Source of the DNA: an uncultured Gammaproteobacteria bacterium
GTDB taxonomy: Bacteria > Pseudomonadota > Gammaproteobacteria > Steroidobacterales > JABDMI01
Assembly: GCA_938039225.1 (NCBI GenBank)
Contig: CALHVH010000184.1
Span: forward strand, 1-12,130
Direction of reading: 5' to 3'
DNA: 12,130 nucleotides
Both the position numbers and the translations under genes were made by a program. Shown one piece after another: positions 7,073-12,130 of this stretch (positions are counted from its first letter, which is position 1; every line of letters begins with the position of its first letter). The notes below the pieces were generated by a model. The model saw only the letters and a list, made by a program, of their open reading frames with translations, searched no databases and was not told the DNA's origin.

Positions 7073-8986
7073 ATGAACGAAATGGAGCAAATTTTTGCGG
7101 CCGATGGCATATTGGCTGAGCGTTTGGCACATTATAATCCTCGTAGTCAACAATTAAGTATGGCTGTGAGTGTGGAAAAAGCCATTCACAATAAACAGCA
7201 TGCGGTTATTGAAGCGGGTACTGGTACAGGAAAAACCTTTGCTTACTTAGTGCCGGCCCTCATGTCGGGTAAGAAAGTGGTCATTTCCACAGCGACTAAA
7301 ACCTTACAAGATCAAATTTTTGAAAAAGACTTACCGACCATTACCCAGGCTTTGGGTTCTCCACTTAAGGTTTCGGTATTAAAAGGTCGTCGAAACTATA
7401 TTTGCAAGCATCGCTTAGACAATCAAGTGGCATTGCCCAGTGGTTTGTCCACTTTAGAAAAAAAACAATTGGCACATATTGCCGAGTGGGCGGTGATTAC
7501 GCATAAAGGGGAAACCACCGAGTTAAAAGAAGTGCCTGAGTCTTCACCCATCTGGTCGCAAGTTACTTCCACCACTGATAATTGTTTGGGTCAGGCTTGT
7601 CCGGTTTACGATAAATGTCATGTGGTAAAAGCGAGAAAGAAAGCGATTACTTCGGACATTGTTGTTGTGAATCATCACTTACTGTTAGCCGATACTCGAC
7701 TTAAAGAAGAAGGCTTTGGTGAATTGCTTCCTGATGCTGATGTTGTGATTGTCGATGAGGCTCATCAAATTGCAGAACTTGCCACCTCGGTGTTTGGTAC
7801 TCAATGGAATTTACGCCGAGTGCAACGCTGGGTTAAGGATGCCCAACTAACGGCTTTGCAAACACAACAACATGTTTTAACCAGAAAGTTGGATGAGTTA
7901 CTTAAATTAACGCGTGAGTCACGTTTAGGCCTACAAGGTTTAAGTGGCAATATGCCTTGGTCTGATGTTCCTGATGGTTTTACTAGTTACTTAGATGAAT
8001 TGCATGAATGCATGTCTGGACTGACTGAAACCATTAAAGCCTTAAGTGATGATGTGGAGTGGGAAGCACTGTGGAAACGCATGGGTGGCATGTTAGCTGG
8101 ATTGGAAATTTTCACTAAACCCATGGATGATTCTGACACGGCACATATCCGTTGGCTGGATGTCAGTCAATATGGATACACTCTGCATGACACACCCATT
8201 GAAATTTCTGAAGAATTTAGAAATTTAATGAAGACCTATGCGTCTTCTTGGATTTTTACTTCGGCTACTCTAGCGGTAGGCGAGAGTTTCAAAGGATTCA
8301 GTGAGCCCTTAGGTATTGATGAAGCTGAATTTAGTTTATTGGATAGCAGTTTTAATTATCAATCGCAGTCCATGTTGATGTTACCTAAAGGTTTACCTGA
8401 ACCCAATCATCCGAATTTTGCAGTTGCCTTTACGGATTTGGCGGAAGATTTAATTGAGGCCTCGGGTGGTGGAGTATTTTTGTTGTTCACCAGTTACCGG
8501 ATGCTGAACTTGGTTGCCGATAGATTGAGAGACAGAATTGATAAGGATTTATTGATTCAAGGGCAAATGCCTAGAGGGGCGTTATTGGATGCTTTTCGAG
8601 AAGATGGCGATGCGATTTTATTGGGAACTTCAACCTTCTGGGAAGGAGTTGATGTGCAAGGTTCAGCGTTACGTTGTGTAGTGATTGATAAACTGCCTTT
8701 TGCTTCACCTGGCGATCCTGTTTTATCAGCGAGAATCACGGCGATGCGTCAACGTGGCGATAATCCCTTTATGCAATTACAATTGCCTCAGGCGGTAATC
8801 GCATTAAAGCAGGGCGTGGGTCGTTTGATTCGTGATGAAGAAGATTATGGTGTGCTGGTATTATGTGATTCGCGTTTACGTTCTAAGGCCTATGGTAAAA
8901 CTTTTTTAAAGAGTTTACCCACCATGCCACAAACAGATTCGATTGATAAAGTAAGAAGTTTTTATCGCTTTTATGATCATGGGTAA
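7073..8986 (+). CDS. yoaA: ATP-dependent DNA helicase YoaA (DinG/XPD-like, iron-sulfur)
   Basis: YoaA is a superfamily 2 helicase of the DinG/XPD group, known in E. coli to act with the HolC clamp-loader subunit in repair of stalled replication. The 637 residues match the usual size of about 636. Visible motifs are the Q-like NPRSQQLSM (22-30), Walker A AGTGTGKT (48-55), the four cysteines expected to hold a 4Fe-4S cluster (Cys111, Cys171, Cys176, Cys182), VNHHLLL (199-205), the Walker B DEAH (228-231), the motif III-like TSATL (396-400), GTSTFWEGVDVQG (518-530) and the motif VI run QGVGRLIR (580-587). All appear intact. AAGG lies about 9 nt before the ATG. TTGAAT (7003-7008) with TATTAA (7025-7030) is a weak possible promoter. 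The gene precedes tsaB, as in E. coli, but here 293 nt of repeat-rich DNA separates the two. Confidence 0.95.
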   Translation: MNEMEQIFAADGILAERLAHYNPRSQQLSMAVSVEKAIHNKQHAVIEAGTGTGKTFAYLVPALMSGKKVVISTATKTLQDQIFEKDLPTITQALGSPLKVSVLKGRRNYICKHRLDNQVALPSGLSTLEKKQLAHIAEWAVITHKGETTELKEVPESSPIWSQVTSTTDNCLGQACPVYDKCHVVKARKKAITSDIVVVNHHLLLADTRLKEEGFGELLPDADVVIVDEAHQIAELATSVFGTQWNLRRVQRWVKDAQLTALQTQQHVLTRKLDELLKLTRESRLGLQGLSGNMPWSDVPDGFTSYLDELHECMSGLTETIKALSDDVEWEALWKRMGGMLAGLEIFTKPMDDSDTAHIRWLDVSQYGYTLHDTPIEISEEFRNLMKTYASSWIFTSATLAVGESFKGFSEPLGIDEAEFSLLDSSFNYQSQSMLMLPKGLPEPNHPNFAVAFTDLAEDLIEASGGGVFLLFTSYRMLNLVADRLRDRIDKDLLIQGQMPRGALLDAFREDGDAILLGTSTFWEGVDVQGSALRCVVIDKLPFASPGDPVLSARITAMRQRGDNPFMQLQLPQAVIALKQGVGRLIRDEEDYGVLVLCDSRLRSKAYGKTFLKSLPTMPQTDSIDKVRSFYRFYDHG

Positions 8987-9014
8987 AGTTTTGTCAGTGC
9001 CGGCCTCAAAACGG

Positions 9015-9083
9015 CGTGGCAATCACTGCTTTAAACTGTGATTTGAATTGAACAGATTGCCGCGCCTTCGGCTCGCAATGACG
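9015..9083. repeat. REP-like palindromic repeat pair (GGCAATC / GATTGCC type)
   Basis: CGTGGCAATC (9015-9024) and GATTGCCGCG (9055-9064) form a 10-position inverted repeat with a single G-T wobble. The right copy continues as CGCGCCTTCGGCTCGCAATG to end near ATGACG at 9083. Read on the minus strand this gives CGTCATTGCGAG...GGCAATC, a repeat pattern seen interspersed in many bacterial genomes. It could fold in RNA and serve as a boundary after yoaA. Confidence 0.65.
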
Positions 9084-9140
9084 TGAGATAAAGTTAAACG
9101 ATATATAATTGAAATATGAAAATTATCAATTTTTCACTTC

Positions 9141-9159
9141 CCAGCGGCTTGACCGCAGG
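9141..9159. repeat. Short palindromic repeat (CCAGCGG / CCGCAGG hairpin)
   Basis: Arms CCAGCGG (9141-9147) and CCGCAGG (9153-9159) surround the loop CTTGA, with 6 of 7 pairs. With its flanks it reads GGATCCTGCGGTCAAGCCGC on the minus strand, resembling another widespread bacterial interspersed repeat. It is distinct in sequence from the element at 9015-9083. Confidence 0.5.
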
Positions 9160-9279
9160 ATCCAATCTAAAATGAGACACCGCTATCAATTGCAGTAAAG
9201 TTAAAGACGTAGTGGCAGCTCCCTGGTTGCCATTGCTTAGTTGGACAAGCACAGGGACTTGCCTCTACAGAATTTGAAT

Positions 9280-9960
9280 ATGAATAACAAACCAATAACT
9301 CTAGGTATAAACACAACCACACGCTACATCTCAGTGGCTTTGCTTGTGGGCGATAAGGAATACTTAGCTGAAGACTATTCTGAACGTGGCCATGAGGGCA
9401 TTATCTTAGCCTTAATGGATAAGGTTTTTTCAAAGGCTCAAATCACAAAACAGGATGTGGAATTACTTGCCTTTGGTCGCGGGCCAGGGGCGTTTACGGG
9501 TATTCGTGTTGCCACGGCCTTAACTCAAGGATTGGCCGTGGGTTTGAATTTACCTGTGGTACCTGTGTCGGATTTACTTAATGTGGCCTATCAACATAAT
9601 CAAAAGACGCATGTGAAAACTATTGCCGCTTGCTTTGATGCCAGAATGAAGGAAGTCTATGCGGCCGTTTTAGATTTTTCACAATCAGAGCCCCAGTATC
9701 TGCAAGCAGAAGCATTGTTAAGTCCAGAGAATTTTGTTGTTGATACGACGGAGTTATATGGTGTTGGAAATGGATTTAGTGAATTCCCTGATTTGGTATC
9801 ACAGCTGAATCTAGATATTGAAAATTCAGATTTCGAATTAGTGCCAACAGCTTTGGCCACAGCGATTTTAGGACGCTTAGATTTTACCAAAGGCTTAGCG
9901 GTCGAAGCGGCTGATGCATTGCCAGTGTATCTACGTAATGAGGTTGCTTGGAAAAACTAG
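9280..9960 (+). CDS. tsaB: tRNA t6A biosynthesis protein TsaB (YeaZ)
   Basis: TsaB is the ASKHA-fold scaffold partner of TsaD in the complex that makes N6-threonylcarbamoyladenosine at position 37 of ANN-decoding tRNAs. From the ATG at 9280 it has 226 residues, near the 231 of E. coli TsaB. Family landmarks are the N-terminal LGINTTTRYISVAL (about 8-21), LLAFGRGPGAFTGIRVATAL (62-81), QGLAVGLNLPVVPVSDL (83-99), DARMKEVYAAV (120-130) and the C-terminal LPVYLRNEVAWK. The Asp usual in the first motif (IDT) is Asn11 here, a modest oddity. I reject the in-frame TTG at 9241 because its 13 extra residues come from a palindromic repeat and lack family similarity. The chosen ATG lacks a clear ribosome site. 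Confidence 0.94.
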   Translation: MNNKPITLGINTTTRYISVALLVGDKEYLAEDYSERGHEGIILALMDKVFSKAQITKQDVELLAFGRGPGAFTGIRVATALTQGLAVGLNLPVVPVSDLLNVAYQHNQKTHVKTIAACFDARMKEVYAAVLDFSQSEPQYLQAEALLSPENFVVDTTELYGVGNGFSEFPDLVSQLNLDIENSDFELVPTALATAILGRLDFTKGLAVEAADALPVYLRNEVAWKN

Positions 9961-10061
9961 ACCGAAACCTTGAGGGTACACCCGAAACCCTCAGCTTAAA
10001 ATATACCAAACAAATAAAATAGCATCGAAACCCTCAGTGAAATACCCGAAACCCTCAGCTT
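9961..10061. repeat. Cluster of GAAACCCTCAG direct repeats, spaced about 21 bp
   Basis: The 17-mer CCCGAAACCCTCAGCTT occurs exactly twice (9981-9997 and 10045-10061). Its core CGAAACCCTCAG occurs a third time at 10026-10037, and a diverged copy starts at 9962 (CCGAAACCTTGAGG). Core starts fall at 9963, 9983, 10026 and 10047, giving steps of 20, 43 and 21 nt, close to multiples of two helical turns. A very weak partial match (CCAAACA, 10006) sits near the gap. TGAGGGT (9971-9977) also pairs with ACCCTCA in the second copy, a possible 7-bp hairpin after tsaB without a T-tract. Role unknown; a protein-binding array ahead of dsbB is one reading. Confidence 0.75.
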
Positions 10062-10089
10062 GACTGGGGGCCTACTAACTTATTATGCT
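10060..10089 (+). promoter_or_regulatory. Candidate sigma70 promoter for dsbB
   Basis: TTGACT (10060-10065) and TATGCT (10084-10089) are separated by 18 nt and lie 53 nt before the dsbB ATG. The -35 element overlaps the end of the last GAAACCCTCAG repeat, so a protein bound to the array could affect this promoter. TAATAT at 10091 is an alternative -10 but is badly spaced. Confidence 0.35.
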
Positions 10090-10141
10090 GTAATATAACG
10101 ATAACAAAGAACTTATCAATACTTAGTCAATCAAAAATACT

Positions 10142-10645
10142 ATGCAAACACTAAAAAACATCTCCCGCCGCCAATGGAATTTCCTGGGCTTTCTTATCTG
10201 TTTCGCCTTCGTTGGCTATGCTTTGTATACACAACACTATGGTGGTTTAGATCCATGTAATCTGTGTATCTTTCAAAGAATCTGCTTTATCGTTTTAGGT
10301 TTGGTTTTCTTAGTTGCAGCTTTACATAATCCAAACGGTGGTGGGCGTTTTGCTTATTCATTTTTTGGCTTACTCGCTGGTGGTACAGGTGCAGGTATTG
10401 CAGGTAGACATGTTTGGATTCAAAGCCATCCACCTGAACCTGGAACTTTAGTCAGCTGTGGTGGTGATTTAGGGTATTTAATGGATACCTACACCTTCAA
10501 TAAAGTATTCGCTTTGGTTTTAGAAGGCTCTGGAGATTGTTCAACCATTGATTGGCAGTTTCTAGGATTTACCATGCCGCAATGGACTTTGTTTTGGTTT
10601 ATAGTGATGACGATTGGTGTAGTTGTGGTTAATTGGAAGAAGTGA
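10142..10645 (+). CDS. dsbB: Disulfide bond formation protein DsbB
   Basis: DsbB is an inner-membrane quinone reductase that re-oxidises DsbA. The 167 residues show four hydrophobic segments (about 13-30, 43-61, 70-88 and 145-163) and all four essential cysteines: CNLC (Cys39, Cys42) in the first periplasmic loop, and Cys106 and Cys133 in the second, long loop. FQRICF follows the first pair; its Arg46 matches the quinone-linked Arg48 of E. coli. Size and topology are normal. No ribosome site is evident before the ATG. The stop overlaps the start of the following lipoprotein gene (TGATG), so the two are coupled. The likely substrate DsbA is not encoded in this window. Confidence 0.95.
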   Translation: MQTLKNISRRQWNFLGFLICFAFVGYALYTQHYGGLDPCNLCIFQRICFIVLGLVFLVAALHNPNGGGRFAYSFFGLLAGGTGAGIAGRHVWIQSHPPEPGTLVSCGGDLGYLMDTYTFNKVFALVLEGSGDCSTIDWQFLGFTMPQWTLFWFIVMTIGVVVVNWKK

Positions 10646-11040
10646 TGTTCTCTCAAAATTTTAATAAATATATCACTTGTTTAGTCTTGCTTTTTTTTAT
10701 TCAAGCTTGCGAACAAAAAGTAGCATTCAATGGACAGGCTTACGAAAATATTAGAATTGAAGGCGTTGAGCAATCCTTTGTTTCAAATAAACTTCAAGAT
10801 TTCTCCAAGCAACAAGGTTTAACTTATCATCGTTGGAACATGAAGGATGCCCCAGTTAGTAATGCATACGGCGTGCAACTAAAGGGTGAAAATTTTGAAG
10901 TCCTAGTGCAAGACTTATTAGGACATAAGAGTTATACCATTACTCTTTATCATGTGAAGCCGGATGCAAGTGAAGAAAGCAAAAATAATTTTTCTGAAGC
11001 ATTTAAAAAACATTTTCATGAGTTTAAGTTTGATAGGTAA
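10645..11040 (+). CDS. Small lipoprotein of unknown family
   Basis: This 131-residue protein begins at the ATG at 10645, which overlaps the dsbB stop codon and follows a strong ribosome site (GGAAGAAG, 10635-10642). An in-frame TTG at 10633 would place the start on that site. The N-terminus (hydrophobic YITCLVLLFFIQAC) is a lipoprotein signal with Cys22; Gln at -2 is not the commonest lipobox residue. The mature part of about 110 residues is soluble and mixed in charge, with segments such as YENIRIEGVEQSF, LTYHRWNMKDAPVSNAYGVQL and a Lys/His/Phe-rich C-terminus (FKKHFHEFKFDR). I do not recognise a family. Apart from the lipid-anchoring Cys and one in the signal peptide it has no cysteine, so it is unlikely to be a disulfide carrier in spite of its coupling to dsbB. 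Confidence 0.85.
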   Translation: MFSQNFNKYITCLVLLFFIQACEQKVAFNGQAYENIRIEGVEQSFVSNKLQDFSKQQGLTYHRWNMKDAPVSNAYGVQLKGENFEVLVQDLLGHKSYTITLYHVKPDASEESKNNFSEAFKKHFHEFKFDR

Positions 11041-11081
11041 ATATTAAACTCAATATTTAATAAATCCCAAAAAACAACAAA

Positions 11082-11140
11082 AACAAAACTTTCGCTATGA
11101 TGGTCTGTAGAAGATTAAAGCGATAAAGCTAAGTTTTGTT
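11082..11140. repeat. Long inverted repeat upstream of the kinase/Thg1-like pair
   Basis: AACAAAACTT (11082-11091) is perfectly complementary to AAGTTTTGTT (11131-11140). An inner pair TCGCT (11092-11096) and AGCGA (11119-11123) continues the stem, with a 7-nt bulge on the right side and a 22-nt loop. It ends 24 nt before the kinase start. It may be a 5'-leader structure, a terminator after the upstream lipoprotein gene or an operator; the sequence does not decide. Confidence 0.6.
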
Positions 11141-11164
11141 AATTTAAAAATAGAAAAATAAGTT

Positions 11165-11611
11165 ATGGAATTAGTTTTATTTACAGGTATACAAGGGAGT
11201 GGGAAATCATCTTATTATGTAGAGAATTTTCTTGATACGCATGTTCACATTAGCTTAGATATGTTGAATACTAGAAATAGAGAAAGACTCTTACTGGATT
11301 TTTGTTTGAAATCAGGCCAGTCATGTGTCATTGATAATACAAACCCTACTACTAGTGATCGGGAAAAATATATTACTAAAGCTCTCGAGCATAACTTTAA
11401 AGTTACTGGTTATTATTTTGAATCAAAAATAGAGACTTGTTTATCTCGAAATAACAGTCGTAATGAACACAAAATAGTACCTGAAAAGGGGGTGCGCGGT
11501 ACTCATTCGAAATTGGAGTTGCCGAGTAAAACTGAAGGGTTCGACAAACTTAGTTATGTCTATATCAAAGATAACCAATTTATAACAGTAGAATGGAAAG
11601 ATGAAGTTTAG
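11165..11611 (+). CDS. T4 Pnk-like polynucleotide 5'-kinase domain protein (P-loop, AAA_33 type)
   Basis: This 148-residue single-domain P-loop kinase resembles the kinase half of T4 polynucleotide kinase and eukaryotic PNKP. Visible are the P-loop TGIQGSGKSS (Lys14, Ser15); ISLDMLNTR (Asp32, Arg37) at the place of the T4 Pnk catalytic Asp35/Arg38; VIDNTNPTTSDREKY (55-69), matching the DTN(L/P) motif that binds the acceptor nucleotide; and the lid region CLSRNNSRNEHKIVP (92-106), resembling RNSKRGTKAVP of T4 Pnk. The last part, LELPSKTEGFDKLSYV, resembles the end of PNKP kinase domains. There is no DxDGT phosphatase domain. The expected reaction is ATP-dependent 5'-phosphorylation of RNA or DNA ends. 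Zeta-toxin-like sugar kinases share the fold and are the alternative. It overlaps the Thg1-like gene by 11 nt. Its DNA is AT-rich: 18 G/C in 11221-11280. No clear ribosome site. Confidence 0.82.
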   Translation: MELVLFTGIQGSGKSSYYVENFLDTHVHISLDMLNTRNRERLLLDFCLKSGQSCVIDNTNPTTSDREKYITKALEHNFKVTGYYFESKIETCLSRNNSRNEHKIVPEKGVRGTHSKLELPSKTEGFDKLSYVYIKDNQFITVEWKDEV

Positions 11612-12130
11612 TGAGCTGGACAAGAAAATTAGAGTTTTTGAAACTGTCAATGATCAATATATACCACCAGAGATGTATATAGTGGCTCGATTAGATGGTA
11701 GGGGATTTACTAAGTTAACAAAAAATAAAAATGACTTTGAACGACCCTTTGATTTACGCTTTCGCGATTATATGGTTGAAACAACTAAACATTTAATGGA
11801 TGTGGGTTTTAGAGTTGTCTACGCTTATACTCAGAGTGATGAAATATCACTACTCATGCATAAAGATGAAAATGGGTTCGGTAGAAAAGTTCGAAAATTT
11901 AATTCTTTGTTAGCATCTGAAGCTAGTGCGAAATTTTCGTTATTGTTAGGCGATATAGCTACTTTTGATTGTCGTTTGTCATTACTGCCAACTCCAAACC
12001 TCGTTGTTGACTATTTTAGGTGGAGAAATGAAGATGCTCACAGAAACTCACTAAATGCATATTGCTATTGGATGTTGAGAGACTTGGATGTTTCGGCTAA
12101 AGCTGCTACTGACCAATTATCGGGGATGTC
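11601..12130 (+). CDS. Thg1-like 3'-5' RNA polymerase (tRNA-His guanylyltransferase family), 3' end outside the window
   Basis: Thg1-family enzymes add nucleotides to the 5' end of RNA in the 3'-5' direction; bacterial and archaeal Thg1-like proteins (TLPs) can template-repair 5'-truncated tRNAs. The 176 visible residues carry the family metal-binding motifs ARLDGRGFTKLTK (Asp32) and YAYTQSDEISLLM (Asp80, Glu81), plus FNSLLASEASAKFS, FDCRLSLLP, and DYFRWRNEDAHRNSLNAYCYW (about 137-157), which matches the WRQxDxHxNxLYN region of Thg1. Only the C-terminal part is missing, cut by the window edge. The ATG at 11601 lies inside the end of the kinase gene, 11 nt overlapping, so translation is probably coupled. 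Whether this protein guanylates tRNA-His or repairs other RNA ends cannot be told from the sequence; the pairing with a 5' kinase favours end repair. Confidence 0.92.
   Translation, partial: MKFSELDKKIRVFETVNDQYIPPEMYIVARLDGRGFTKLTKNKNDFERPFDLRFRDYMVETTKHLMDVGFRVVYAYTQSDEISLLMHKDENGFGRKVRKFNSLLASEASAKFSLLLGDIATFDCRLSLLPTPNLVVDYFRWRNEDAHRNSLNAYCYWMLRDLDVSAKAATDQLSGM

Larger units (their letters stand above)
8987..9279. repeat. Repeat-rich intergenic region between yoaA and tsaB
   Basis: No gene is visible in these 293 nt. They hold several separate palindromic elements: the REP-like pair at 9015-9083, a hairpin at 9141-9159, TGGCA/TGCCA at 9213-9232 and an imperfect CAAG/CTTG hairpin at 9243-9265. 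The element types resemble short interspersed repeats common in proteobacterial genomes. An in-frame TTG at 9241 upstream of tsaB falls inside the last palindrome and is not taken as the gene start. Confidence 0.6.

Noticed and set aside
9241..9279. Upstream TTG start for tsaB giving 13 extra residues
   Set aside because: The extra codons lie in a palindromic repeat, and the family N-terminus begins at the ATG at 9280.
9961..10061. Possible CRISPR array
   Set aside because: Repeats are only 12-17 nt and spaced 20-43 nt apart, leaving gaps too short and uneven for spacers, and no cas gene is present.
11441..11650. Minus-strand 69-codon ORF across the kinase/Thg1-like overlap
   Set aside because: Both plus-strand genes have clear family motifs through this stretch, and the ORF shows no domain or ribosome site.

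Overview
The window reads as chromosomal DNA of a moderately AT-rich gammaproteobacterium. The evidence is a Pseudomonas-type (class II) PHA synthase and depolymerase pair, a PBP1b with a UB2H domain followed by an LpoP-like lipoprotein, a yoaA-tsaB neighbourhood like that of enterobacteria, and a four-cysteine DsbB. I cannot name the genus from sequence alone.

Layout. Positions 1-2860 (minus strand) hold a polyhydroxyalkanoate operon: phaC, then phaZ, which runs off the left edge. Both proteins carry lysine-rich N-terminal extensions that ordinary family members lack. A 351-nt divergent intergenic region follows (2861-3211). On the plus strand come a secreted DUF1287 protein (3212-3865), mrcB/PBP1b (3912-6359), lpoP (6405-7001) and the DinG-family helicase gene yoaA (7073-8986). 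A 293-nt intergenic stretch made of several palindromic repeat-like elements precedes tsaB (9280-9960). A short array of GAAACCCTCAG-type direct repeats lies between tsaB and dsbB (10142-10645). dsbB is translationally coupled to a small lipoprotein of unknown family (10645-11040).

From about 11041 the DNA becomes visibly more AT-rich. It holds a two-gene unit: a small T4-Pnk-like 5' polynucleotide kinase (11165-11611) overlapping a Thg1-like 3'-5' RNA polymerase (11601 to the right edge).

How the genes work together. phaC/phaZ make and mobilise a carbon store, and their basic tails suggest that enzymes or granules are tethered to DNA. DUF1287, mrcB and lpoP form a likely cell-envelope cluster: LpoP is the outer-membrane activator of PBP1b, and the DUF1287 protein may be a periplasmic cysteine hydrolase. 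yoaA and tsaB serve DNA repair and tRNA t6A synthesis. dsbB re-oxidises DsbA. The kinase/Thg1-like pair is the strongest candidate for a little-described system: a kinase that restores a 5' phosphate on cleaved RNA next to an enzyme that rebuilds 5' ends in the reverse direction.
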